Part shown: positions 1-7,648 of the stretch, one piece after another
Position numbering within the stretch: position 1 is the stretch's first letter
Layout: each line of letters begins with the position of its first letter
From: Flavobacterium sp.
Lineage (GTDB): Bacteria > Bacteroidota > Bacteroidia > Flavobacteriales > Flavobacteriaceae
Length of the DNA: 64,000 nt
NCBI RefSeq assembly: GCF_004295795.1
Contig: NZ_SEBR01000002.1
Coordinates: 1 to 64,000 of the forward strand
Direction: 5' to 3'
Notes under the pieces: model-generated
What the model was told of the DNA's origin: nothing
What the model saw: only the letters and a program-made list of their open reading frames with translations
Databases searched by the model: none
Translations under genes and position numbers: made by a program

Positions 1-170
1 TGCGGAATTTGCAAGGCTGTCAGGTCGCCAAAACGGTGTAGCCGCAAGGCATTTTTGGTTCTTTTGTTGCCAGACAAAAGAACCGCCCGCCGCGCAGGCG
101 ACGAAAGAAATTCAAAGCCGACGGTGGCGCAGCCGCCGAAAAAAAAAGCAAAAACAGCGCAGCTGTTTTA
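1..170. repeat. cluster of five short hairpins, non-coding
   Basis: I see no credible gene here. Five inverted repeats follow each other: 41-50 (GCC, loop GCAA, GGC), 57-84 (perfect 11-bp stem GGTTCTTTTGT/ACAAAAGAACC with a 6-base loop), 88-100 (CGCC, loop GCGCA, GGCG), 123-137 (6-bp stem with one G-T pair, loop GCA) and 151-169 (perfect 8-bp stem AAAACAGC/GCTGTTTT, loop GCA). The recurring GCA loop recalls REP-type elements of Bacteroidota, but that link is inference. The window starts inside or next to this array, so its full extent is unknown. Confidence 0.55.
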
Positions 171-245
171 ATAGGGTTTCGAGAGCGAGATAGTTTCCGT
201 AAACAAAAAACTTGATTCAAAAACGAAAATTCGTGTTACGACAAT

Positions 246-382
246 CCTAGCCCGGATTTGGGCAAATTAGCCTTTTGCAGAAAAAAGTGAGCTTTTCTTA
301 GCTTGAAACAGCGACCGCAGGAAGCTCGTTTTAAGCTCTAGAAAAACCGATTTTTTAAAGAAAGCTAATGCCAGAAAGCCGG
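246..382 (-). repeat. dispersed palindromic element, copy 1
   Basis: First of three copies of a 136-137 bp element, here in reverse orientation. Read on the minus strand it starts CCGGC, has TTAGCTTT near the left end, a central GAGCTTCCTGCGGTCGC, then TTTCTGCAAAAGGCTAA and ends ATCCGGGCTAGG. The arms beside the centre pair with each other (for example AGCTTAAAAC with GTTTCAAGCT, one mismatch, and TTTTCT with AGAAAA), although they are unrelated to the arms of the other copies. It lies downstream of the minus-strand gene ending at 447. Confidence 0.75.
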
Positions 383-383
383 A

Positions 384-425
384 AGAAGCTTCTAAAGGAC
401 GAACTGGCGCAAGCAAGAAGCTTCT
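384..425. repeat. two copies of a 10-bp palindrome
   Basis: The self-complementary decamer AGAAGCTTCT occurs at 384-393 and again at 416-425, between the dispersed element and the 3' end of the next gene. Each copy can fold alone or pair with the other across a 22-base spacer. No poly-T tract follows on the minus strand, so it is not a standard terminator. Function unknown. Confidence 0.4.
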
Positions 426-446
426 AACGTAAAAAATAGAATTTCA

Positions 447-1400
447 CTAAACCAAAAGCTCCTCGGGATTCTCTAATCTCGAAATATAAAAATCCACCTT
501 CCGACTAGCCTTATTAAAAAAAATCTTCCGATCCCGAGTCCCCGACAAATTCAAAGACTTCGAAGTCTTGATCTGACGCAAAAAATAATCGAAAGCCTTC
601 TGGCAAGTAGTCTCATCCTCGGTAATGAAATAACCCAAAGCGGTATAAGGAATAAACATCGTCTTTCGCTCGACAGACGAAACAATCACATTGTTGTTCA
701 AAATCAGCAATTCGTTGAAGTACAATTTGAAGTTGCCGCCGGTTTCCTCGCACTTGCTCTCGACTTTCCGCAACAATTGGCGCATGTCTTCGTAAAGCGC
801 CACGGCATTCTGTTTGCTCAGCAATCCCGATTCGAAGAAGTAGAAAATCTGTTGCAGCGTTGAATTTATGGTCGTGTCGTTCCAGATTTCGTGCACTTCG
901 GCTCTTTCGTACGCCATCCGGATTCGCGTGATGTGCGTCTGCAGGTTTTCTGGCATCACGAAACTCTCGAACGGCTTTTCGAGTCCGGTGAGCAATTCCA
1001 TCCAAACATAAAGCTTGAACTTCGAGAGCAGCGTTCCACCGATCATGTAAAACAACGGAATGTCTTTGGCCGCATAAAAAATCGAGATGTTTTCGTCACT
1101 TTCGTATTTGTCCAGATAAGCCGCCGATTGCCCAAAATATTGCGTCATGTCGTCGCTTGATTCGATCTCACGCGTTTTTTCCACGACCAAACTGCTTGAG
1201 CCGGTCAGGATTGCGTCAATCGAGATTTTGTAATGTCGGCACAAAACAACGGCTTCGTCTATCGAGAATTTGCTTTTGGACGAAACGCGTCGGTGCGCGG
1301 CGTCATAGCTGATTCCAAGTGCGACCGCGACCGCGTCGATCAACGACCCTGATTTTATTTTCTTCCGAAGAATCGAAAGCAACACCTCTTGTTGCGACAT
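447..1400 (-). CDS. putative helix-turn-helix transcriptional regulator
   Basis: This 317-residue soluble protein has no signal peptide or membrane segment. Residues about 17-62 (VALGISYDAAHRRV, then a second helical stretch with the basic and serine-rich KSKFS before IDEAVVLCRHYKIS) look like a small XRE/BetR-like DNA-binding domain. The remaining 250 residues form a predicted alpha/beta region I cannot assign to a family. It is probably a cytoplasmic regulator of unknown target. A TAnnTTTG element sits 16 bases upstream of the ATG, which supports this start. It is transcribed away from the lipid operon that begins at 1654, so it could regulate that operon, but only position suggests this. 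Confidence 0.75.
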   Translation of the reverse strand: MSQQEVLLSILRKKIKSGSLIDAVAVALGISYDAAHRRVSSKSKFSIDEAVVLCRHYKISIDAILTGSSSLVVEKTREIESSDDMTQYFGQSAAYLDKYESDENISIFYAAKDIPLFYMIGGTLLSKFKLYVWMELLTGLEKPFESFVMPENLQTHITRIRMAYERAEVHEIWNDTTINSTLQQIFYFFESGLLSKQNAVALYEDMRQLLRKVESKCEETGGNFKLYFNELLILNNNVIVSSVERKTMFIPYTALGYFITEDETTCQKAFDYFLRQIKTSKSLNLSGTRDRKIFFNKASRKVDFYISRLENPEELLV

Positions 1401-1415
1401 AATTTGCGATTTTCA

Positions 1416-1423
1416 CAAATCTA
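1416..1423 (-). promoter_or_regulatory. TAnnTTTG promoter element
   Basis: TAGATTTG on the minus strand matches the Bacteroidota -7 consensus TAnnTTTG and lies 16 bases before the ATG of the gene at 447-1400. A TTG lies about 24 bases further upstream, a loose fit to the -33 element. Confidence 0.45.
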
Positions 1424-1498
1424 CATTTTTTAAAACACGAATTGCACAAGTCTGGTTGCTTTTATCGCGATAAGTTTGGTGTAGACAATCGGAGTAAG

Positions 1499-1642
1499 AT
1501 GAAACTTTTTTTCGCGAAATGTTACTGGCTGGCTTACAAAAGAGCTGTCAGAAGAGCCGAACCAGACACGCCAAAAGGCTTCGTGTTGCGGGAATTGCTT
1601 TACAACGTCGTCCGATTTGTCGTGAGATACTATAAACCGTAA
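1499..1642 (+). CDS. possible 47-aa basic small protein (doubtful)
   Basis: A short open frame begins with ATG at 1499, preceded by GGAG-like bases, and ends 11 bases before the HMG-CoA reductase start. The product would be 47 residues, basic and aromatic (several Lys, Arg, Tyr, Phe), with no recognised family. It could be a leader peptide or a real small protein of the following operon, or it may be chance. I found no second line of support. Confidence 0.2.
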   Translation: MKLFFAKCYWLAYKRAVRRAEPDTPKGFVLRELLYNVVRFVVRYYKP

Positions 1643-1653
1643 CCAAAAACAAT

Positions 1654-2811
1654 ATGAAAACAGCAACCAAGACCAACAGCGCGGCAAGCAATCGCGAATC
1701 GATTCCGAATTCCCCTTATTTATTTGGGGAAAAACATTTTGAAAATCCGGAGCTCCTTGTCGGAAACATAGAGAATTTCATTGGCATGGCGATGATTCCG
1801 ACAGGTTTGATCGGACCTGTAAAAGTAAACGGATCGCAGGCAAAAGGCGAATTCACCGTGCCGCTTTCCACAACCGAAGGCGCGCTCGTGGCGAGTTACA
1901 ACAGAGGCGCGAAAGCTTGCCACGAAGCCGGTGGCGCGACCTCGATCTGCGTCGGTCAAGGCGTGCAAAGAAGTCCGGTGCTCAAATTCTCGAACCTGAA
2001 CGAACTTTTGACTTTCCTCGATTGGGTCAATCTCGAACTGGAAACTTTCCGCGAAATCACGTCCAAAGTCAGTCGGTTTGCGCGACTTATCGAGATGCGG
2101 ACCAACATCGAGGGCAATCATCTCACGCTGACCTTCGAGTATTTTACGGGCGACGCTTCGGGACAGAACATGGTGACTTTCTGCACGCAACACATCTGCG
2201 AATTCATAATGGAAAATGCGCCGGTCAAGCCGAAATTATGGTTTATCGAAGGCAACTATTCGGGTGATAAAAAGGCGACTTCGCTGTCGTTTTCGCACGT
2301 TCGCGGCAAGAAAGTCGTCTCGGAAATCGTGCTTCCGAAATCAATTGTCGAAAACACGCTCAAATCTTCCGCGAAAGCGATGGCCGACTATTGGCTGTCA
2401 TCGACTTTGGGCGTCGTACAAAGCGGATCGATAGGCGCGCAAGGCCATTATGCAAACGGATTGGCGGCTTTGTTCATTGCAACCGGGCAAGACGTGGCGT
2501 GCGTTTCGGAAGCATCGGTAGGAATCACGAGAATGGAAGCCTTGCCCAACGGTTCGCTCTACGCAAGCGTCACTTTGCCGGGATTGATCGTGGGAACGGT
2601 CGGAGGCGGAACCGGTTTGCCGACGCAAAAAGAAGCGCTCGAGATCATGGAGTGTTTCGGAGAAGGAAAAGCTGTGAAGTTCGCCGAGATAATCGGGGCG
2701 GTGATCCTGGCCGGAGAATTGTCGATCGCCGCGGCTTTGTCGGCCGGACATTTCGCATCGGCTCACCAAAAACTCGGACGCAAAACGAATCCTCAAAACC
2801 ACAAATCATGA
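1654..2811 (+). CDS. hydroxymethylglutaryl-CoA reductase
   Basis: It reduces HMG-CoA to mevalonate with NAD(P)H, the committing step of the mevalonate route to isoprenoids, in the cytosol. Motifs of the family are present in order: ENFIGM (40-45), TTEGALVAS (73-81) with the catalytic Glu, GDASGQNM (166-173, dinucleotide binding), DKK (205-207) with the catalytic Lys, ATGQD (276-280) with the catalytic Asp, GTVGGGTGLP (314-323), and a C-terminal SAH with His371 at the place of the catalytic His. The 385-residue length fits a catalytic domain without membrane anchor. Its TGA overlaps the next gene's ATG (ATGA), so the two are probably translationally coupled. Confidence 0.93.
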   Translation: MKTATKTNSAASNRESIPNSPYLFGEKHFENPELLVGNIENFIGMAMIPTGLIGPVKVNGSQAKGEFTVPLSTTEGALVASYNRGAKACHEAGGATSICVGQGVQRSPVLKFSNLNELLTFLDWVNLELETFREITSKVSRFARLIEMRTNIEGNHLTLTFEYFTGDASGQNMVTFCTQHICEFIMENAPVKPKLWFIEGNYSGDKKATSLSFSHVRGKKVVSEIVLPKSIVENTLKSSAKAMADYWLSSTLGVVQSGSIGAQGHYANGLAALFIATGQDVACVSEASVGITRMEALPNGSLYASVTLPGLIVGTVGGGTGLPTQKEALEIMECFGEGKAVKFAEIIGAVILAGELSIAAALSAGHFASAHQKLGRKTNPQNHKS

Positions 2812-3395
2812 AAACGAAAGAGAACGTTTTTACGGTTCCGAACGCTTTGTCGGCTTATCGAATCGTGATGATTCCGGTCATAATCTGGAGTTTGGCCAAC
2901 GAAAACAGAAACCTTTTCGCCACTTTGATCTGCGTGAATTTAGTGACGGACATTCTCGACGGACTGATCGCGAGAGCGTTTAATTTGTGCACGGAACTTG
3001 GCGCAAGACTCGATTCGTTGGCTGACATGGGAACATTTTTGCTGTCGATCGCCGGATTCTGGGTTTTCGAAGAAGACTTTGTACGCGAACACGCCATCGC
3101 CTTTTGCCTGATTTTCGGATTTTACGGTTTGGGGCAACTTTCGTCTCTTGTCAAATTCCGGCGCACCACGAGTTTCCACCTTTACACGAGCAAAATCCTG
3201 GGTTACATCCAAGGCATTTTCATCTTCACGTTTTTCGTTTTCGGAAATTGGAACGTCTATTTCTACTTCATGGTCGCGGCAAGTTGTGTGGCGGAATTCG
3301 AGGTTTTTTTGGTTGTTCTGACGTTGAAAAAGCCGGTTTCGAACGCGAAAAGTTTCTTCCACATCATCAAAGAACAGCGCCATGGAATTGTATAG
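2808..3395 (+). CDS. CDP-alcohol phosphatidyltransferase family protein
   Basis: A 195-residue membrane enzyme that would swap CMP on a CDP-lipid for an alcohol head group, or join a CDP-alcohol to a lipid. The family signature is complete around residues 46-73: D-I-L-DG-LIAR, then eight residues, G-ARLD and a final D four residues later. Several hydrophobic helices follow. The start chosen at 2808 overlaps the stop of HMG-CoA reductase by four bases, and the gene overlaps the following one by 14 bases, so the three form a tight operon. The substrate cannot be read from the sequence. Placement with an isoprenoid gene and a polyprenol-kinase-like domain suggests an unusual lipid, but that is inference. 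Confidence 0.88.
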   Translation: MKTKENVFTVPNALSAYRIVMIPVIIWSLANENRNLFATLICVNLVTDILDGLIARAFNLCTELGARLDSLADMGTFLLSIAGFWVFEEDFVREHAIAFCLIFGFYGLGQLSSLVKFRRTTSFHLYTSKILGYIQGIFIFTFFVFGNWNVYFYFMVAASCVAEFEVFLVVLTLKKPVSNAKSFFHIIKEQRHGIV

Positions 3396-4755
3396 TTTGT
3401 TGTTGGTCTTGTTCGCGATCGGAGGTTTGGCGACTTTCAAAGTGTGCCGAAATACCCGCGATTTATCCGAAATGAAAAAGCATTGGACAAAATTCGCAGC
3501 CTACTTCGGACTCGTTTTTTTGCAGCTATTGCTGATCTCCAAAAGTTGGTATTTGGGATTCGCACTCTTGGTTTCGGCCGTCGGATTTTACGAAATCTGG
3601 AAGGTCGGCAAATCGATAAGGTCAAGAGCAATCGGACTGCTTTTGTTCGGGATTTTTGCTGTCGGATATCTTTGGTTTTTTGATTCCGAAGCTGTCGAAA
3701 TGCAGCAATTCCTGTTCATTTCGGTAATCGTTTTCGACGGATTTTCACAGCTTTTCGGACAATTGTTCGGACGCACGAAATTGTTCCCAAAAATTAGTCC
3801 CGGAAAAACCTTGGAAGGAATGGCCGGCGGATTTTTGGCGCTTTCGGTTTCGGCTTTGCTAGTCGGCAATTTCCTCAAAATGGAGTTGTCCGAGGCGTTG
3901 CTTTACGGGATTTTGATCGGGATTTTTTCGATCGCCGGAGATTTCCTCGCCTCGTACTACAAAAGACAAAACGGCGTCAAGGATTTCAGCCGACTGATTC
4001 CGGGACACGGAGGCGTTTTGGATCGTTTCGACAGTTTGATTTTCGCGGCATTCGCGGGTTTGTCGCTACAGACGCTGTCGCAATTTGATTTCGGAATCTG
4101 GAATTGTGTTGGGTACGTTTTGCTGTTTCTCACGATTTTCACTTTGGCCGAAATCGGATACAGAAGTTTTGCGATCAAGGCTGAGATTACCCGAAAATTC
4201 GTCCACATAAGTTCGGGTCTGGCTTGTTTGACTTTTCCGTTTTTTCTCGAAAATTGGCTGTCGGTTTTGGTGCTTTGCCTCGGATTTATGGGGTTGTTGG
4301 TCGCAAGTAAATCTTTCGGTCTTTTACCGTCGGTAAACGCAATCGACAGAAAATCACAAGGAAGTCTTGTCTTTCCTATCGCCATTTTCGTTTGCTTTTG
4401 CCTTTTTATCCAACGCGATTCGTACGCGATCTTCTATTTGCCGATCGTGATTTTGGCGATTTGCGATCCTTTGGCAGCGTTGTGCGGAAGAAAATGGCCA
4501 CTCGGGAAATACAAAGTCGGAGCGCAATCGAAAACGCTTCTGGGATCGTTGGTTTTCTTTTTGAGCTGTTTCGCGATTTTGGTGCTGTCGCTGTATTTCT
4601 CGAACATCGGTTTCACTTTCGGACTACTTTTCCACTGTCTGATGTTGTCTGCCGTGGCCACGATAATCGAAGCCATCAGCAGAAACGGTTACGACAACTT
4701 GACGATTCCGTGCGCGATCATTGTGTTTGTGCAGCTTTCCGATTTTCCGCTTTGA
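3382..4755 (+). CDS. CDP-diglyceride synthase / polyprenol (phytol) kinase-like fusion
   Basis: A 457-residue polytopic membrane protein with two halves. The N-terminal half carries the CDP-diglyceride synthase signature (about residues 190-217: KR, KD, IPGHGG, LDRFDS), which makes CDP-lipid from phosphatidate and CTP. The C-terminal half (about 255-457) resembles CTP-dependent dolichol or phytol kinases: a KFVHISSG motif, then DPLAALCGR, and a KTLLGS stretch. Housekeeping CdsA is usually about 270-300 residues, so the extra length is real. The gene overlaps the CDP-alcohol transferase by 14 bases and ends 10 bases before a convergent gene. The fusion could activate both a lipid phosphate and an isoprenoid alcohol for the transferase next door. 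Confidence 0.8.
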   Translation: MELYSLLLVLFAIGGLATFKVCRNTRDLSEMKKHWTKFAAYFGLVFLQLLLISKSWYLGFALLVSAVGFYEIWKVGKSIRSRAIGLLLFGIFAVGYLWFFDSEAVEMQQFLFISVIVFDGFSQLFGQLFGRTKLFPKISPGKTLEGMAGGFLALSVSALLVGNFLKMELSEALLYGILIGIFSIAGDFLASYYKRQNGVKDFSRLIPGHGGVLDRFDSLIFAAFAGLSLQTLSQFDFGIWNCVGYVLLFLTIFTLAEIGYRSFAIKAEITRKFVHISSGLACLTFPFFLENWLSVLVLCLGFMGLLVASKSFGLLPSVNAIDRKSQGSLVFPIAIFVCFCLFIQRDSYAIFYLPIVILAICDPLAALCGRKWPLGKYKVGAQSKTLLGSLVFFLSCFAILVLSLYFSNIGFTFGLLFHCLMLSAVATIIEAISRNGYDNLTIPCAIIVFVQLSDFPL

Positions 4756-4765
4756 CGGACAAAAA

Positions 4766-6406
4766 TCAGTTGACTTCGAAAGTCGCGACTTCGTAAACCG
4801 CGGTTCCGTCTTCTGAAATGCCCTCAAGAATCGCCTCGAACGTGCCTTTTACGTCAGAAGCAAAAAACGAGATCGAAGCCTCGCTTGCCAACTTCGGAAT
4901 CCAAGCCAATTGGTAGCGATAGTCGGGAATGCGACTCGATGAAGCCGACGAATAATCGGCAAGGAAGTGGCGTTTTGGAGCCGCCGGTCTCGAGATTGCA
5001 TCGCGCAAAATGTGTGTTCCTTTGGCTTTGAGATCGTAATTCCCGTCTTTGGTCTGGATGCTGACCAATCCGTTGAAACCCATTGGGCCAACGTAGTAAT
5101 AGCCAGGAATCGTCGTAATGCGATCGATGTTCTTTGTTGGATATTCAAAAATCTCATTGAGGTTGCTTAGCCAGATTCCATCGACAAAAACGCCGGATTC
5201 TCCGGTCGAGTCGTAACCTATTATGTGTTCGCGCAAGACGATCGCGTAGTTGTCTCCCTTTTTTTCGTAGTACGATTCCTCGAGCACTTCGGTCAATGTT
5301 TCGGTCAGCGTCGGAAAGCGTGTGTAATTGTCAAGTTTGTAGACAGTGCCGCTTTTGGCGTAGAAAACATCGTAATCCGGAAACGCGAGAACGCTGTCGC
5401 GATGGTGTTTGTAGTAAGCATTCTCGATTTGGTTCGAAACCGAGCGCGCTTCAACCGATTTTTTCGCCCACGCCGAAACCGTGTAAGCGGGAAAATCCAA
5501 AGACGAGAAATCAGGAGTTTTGACATCGTCGAGTTTTATGGTGAAATCCTGTCGGTTTTCGCCCGCGACCTGAAGCAGCGATTCTTTGTTGAAATATGGA
5601 TTTTCGATCGTAAACCTGAAATTTCCAGATTTGTCGGTTTTCGCGATTTTGGATGCGAAGTTTTTTCCCGGAAACGCCAAACTCACGATTTGGTCAGCCG
5701 CGGAATTTCCGGACTTGTCGACGATTTTGCCCGAAACGGTCTCGCCCCGAAGTTCAGGCAACGCACTTGTTTTGTTCGTGATATAATTGGCCGTGTTGAA
5801 TCCGGAAGGAAAATCGGCTAAAAGCGAAAGCGAATCGACTTTTCGAACCGTGAGCGAATAATTGCCTTTTTGTTGCAATTTGGTCAAAATTTCGATCTTT
5901 TCGCGTGTGGCAAATTTTGTCTTTGAAGTGGAAATCGCACCCGAAGCCGATCGTGCTTTTAACGTAAATGCGCCGTTTTCGACTTTGTCGGATTCCGATG
6001 AAAACGGATTCACGATCACGATATCTGTCGAGAACAAAGTTTCGGGCTTTCCGATTCTCCAATTCGTGTAACCGACAAGTTTGTAATTGCCGGACGCGAT
6101 AGACGTCGGAACAAAAAAATCGCCCGCAGCCGAGCCGTTTTCGAGAAACAGTTTTTGGATGAAAACTGGTTTTTTGTCGCGTCCGACCAAAGCGACATAG
6201 CCCATTTTGCTGAGTTGGCTGGCCTGATTGCGTGAGTCGAGGCAATACATCTTGTAATATAGGGTTTCGCCGCTCACGAAAGCCGTGGCATTGGGTTGGA
6301 CTTTTATCTTTTCGGAAAGCGAGAATGACTTCGCCTGATTTTGCTGGGCAAAAACCGTGAAAGACGCGAAAAGTACTGAAAGCGACAGCAGTTTGATTGC
6401 GCTCAT
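4766..6406 (-). CDS. secreted macroglobulin-like (MG2-type) protein
   Basis: A 546-residue protein with an N-terminal signal peptide (hydrophobic run ending VFAQQ). Residues about 35-140 resemble the MG2 beta-sandwich of alpha-2-macroglobulin-like proteins: FVSGETLYYK, then a repeated GNYKLVGYTNW-type strand. A carboxypeptidase-regulatory-like beta domain follows near residue 225 (GKIVDKSGNSAADQIVSLAF). The C-terminal third has a plug-like stretch (VFVDGIWLSNL). It is the last gene of the minus-strand TonB operon and is related in layout to the 788-residue protein at 21538-23904. It probably acts at the outer membrane or cell surface with the receptor; its precise role is unknown. Confidence 0.65.
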   Translation of the reverse strand: MSAIKLLSLSVLFASFTVFAQQNQAKSFSLSEKIKVQPNATAFVSGETLYYKMYCLDSRNQASQLSKMGYVALVGRDKKPVFIQKLFLENGSAAGDFFVPTSIASGNYKLVGYTNWRIGKPETLFSTDIVIVNPFSSESDKVENGAFTLKARSASGAISTSKTKFATREKIEILTKLQQKGNYSLTVRKVDSLSLLADFPSGFNTANYITNKTSALPELRGETVSGKIVDKSGNSAADQIVSLAFPGKNFASKIAKTDKSGNFRFTIENPYFNKESLLQVAGENRQDFTIKLDDVKTPDFSSLDFPAYTVSAWAKKSVEARSVSNQIENAYYKHHRDSVLAFPDYDVFYAKSGTVYKLDNYTRFPTLTETLTEVLEESYYEKKGDNYAIVLREHIIGYDSTGESGVFVDGIWLSNLNEIFEYPTKNIDRITTIPGYYYVGPMGFNGLVSIQTKDGNYDLKAKGTHILRDAISRPAAPKRHFLADYSSASSSRIPDYRYQLAWIPKLASEASISFFASDVKGTFEAILEGISEDGTAVYEVATFEVN

Positions 6407-6422
6407 ATAGTTGAATTTTTTA

Positions 6423-7643
6423 TCAATTTTGCCACCAGGGCGGCGTTATGTTTGAACCACTGAGACGGCAATCGCCGCACTTGGAAGTCACTACGACGTA
6501 ATTTCCCTGAGTGTCGGTCTCGTAATAGTTTACGGCGTTTTCCTGAACGCGTTCTATGAGTTGCAAGCCCAAAAATTGTCCGGGTTCGAGCACGTCCTGG
6601 ATATAAGTGTCGAACTTACATTCGGATGGAAACGCAGGCGGAAGCTGTCCGGGGAAAAAGTTGCCGTAATTGAACATGACGACTTTTTCATCGACAGCCG
6701 AAACCTCGAAAAAACCAATCACTTTTTCATTGGGATTTCCGTCGCTGCGGATGTTTCCGTAGAAAAAACCGGGTTGTAATTGGGAAAGCAAATTTCCGGT
6801 TGACGAAAGTTCGCTCATGGTTTTGTAGAACGTGTACGACGCAAGATTCTGCACGTATTGCCTTACTTTGATGCCGTATCTTTCATTTATCAGATAGGCG
6901 GTGTCGGCAATTGTCCTTATCGGATAATCGATAATCCTGTCTTCGGCCAAACCGACCGTCGAAACAAGAATGATGCTTTTTGAGCGACCTTTCTTGTAGC
7001 AGGTTTCGGCTTCTTCCGTCCTGTCCATGAGCAAAAGTTCCGGAAACGTATCATCGTCGTCGTTGTCAGGGTAAACCGCGAGATATTTGTTTCGCCAATG
7101 CGGCACTTTGAAACGTCCGGCTTCTTCGTATTCGTAACGGTAATAGCGCGAATTGCCGGTGGGATCGCTTGTATTGATGCGAATCTGGATTGCGGGCAAT
7201 TCGCCGAGATTCGATGCGACTGCCGTCAAACTTTCGATTGGCGTTGGCGTGGTCTGTTTTTCGGGAGTGGACGAATACGAAGTTCCGTCAGAAGTCACGA
7301 TGTGCAAGGTGTAAGCGCGTTCGGGATTTGGTGCAAAAGCGTTTTCGGAGACGTAAAGCGTGTCTTGTTGCTCAAAATCGAACGTGTTTCCGAGATCGTC
7401 CTGAACATACACGTTGGCGCCGTTTTCGAATGTCGGGCCTGATTCTCCAAGCCGATAAGTACGCGAAATCTTGATAGAATGTTGTTTCAACTCATTGCTG
7501 ATCGAGGCTTCGATGACGAGTGCGCTCTCGAAATTTCGGGTCTGCAACGCATAAGGTTCGGTACATCCAATTATGGAAAGCAACAGCAATGTTCCCAAAA
7601 GTCTTTGGAAAACGAAAGTCGATGTGGATGTCCTTTTTTTCAT
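6423..7643 (-). CDS. DUF4249 lipoprotein (paralogue 1)
   Basis: A 406-residue lipoprotein: the chosen start gives a signal peptide ending in a lipobox (LSIIGC), whereas an upstream in-frame ATG would overlap the preceding gene. DUF4249 proteins are Bacteroidota outer-membrane-associated partners of TonB-dependent receptors. The first 60 residues after the cysteine (YALQTRNFESALVIEASI, NELKQH, KISRTYRLGESGPTFE) are almost the same as in the gene upstream, so the pair arose by tandem duplication; the C-terminal parts diverge but both end in a CGDCR/CVDCR-type motif followed by a short tail ending WQN. Five bases separate the two genes. Confidence 0.82.
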   Translation of the reverse strand: MKKRTSTSTFVFQRLLGTLLLLSIIGCTEPYALQTRNFESALVIEASISNELKQHSIKISRTYRLGESGPTFENGANVYVQDDLGNTFDFEQQDTLYVSENAFAPNPERAYTLHIVTSDGTSYSSTPEKQTTPTPIESLTAVASNLGELPAIQIRINTSDPTGNSRYYRYEYEEAGRFKVPHWRNKYLAVYPDNDDDDTFPELLLMDRTEEAETCYKKGRSKSIILVSTVGLAEDRIIDYPIRTIADTAYLINERYGIKVRQYVQNLASYTFYKTMSELSSTGNLLSQLQPGFFYGNIRSDGNPNEKVIGFFEVSAVDEKVVMFNYGNFFPGQLPPAFPSECKFDTYIQDVLEPGQFLGLQLIERVQENAVNYYETDTQGNYVVVTSKCGDCRLSGSNITPPWWQN

Positions 7644-7648
7644 AGTGT

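Noticed and set aside
1..220. Minus-strand 66-codon frame over the hairpin cluster
   Set aside because: It runs through several hairpins, has an Arg/Phe/Leu-rich composition without a family, and shows no promoter.
246..382. Dispersed palindrome considered as an integron attC site
   Set aside because: attC sites also keep structure rather than sequence, but the required core sites (RYYYAAC and GTTRRRY) are not in place, there is no cassette array and no integrase in the window.
2391..2807. N-terminal extension of the CDP-alcohol transferase frame
   Set aside because: It overlaps the conserved 3' end of HMG-CoA reductase in another frame and encodes Arg-rich shadow sequence; the ATG at 2808 matches the family start.
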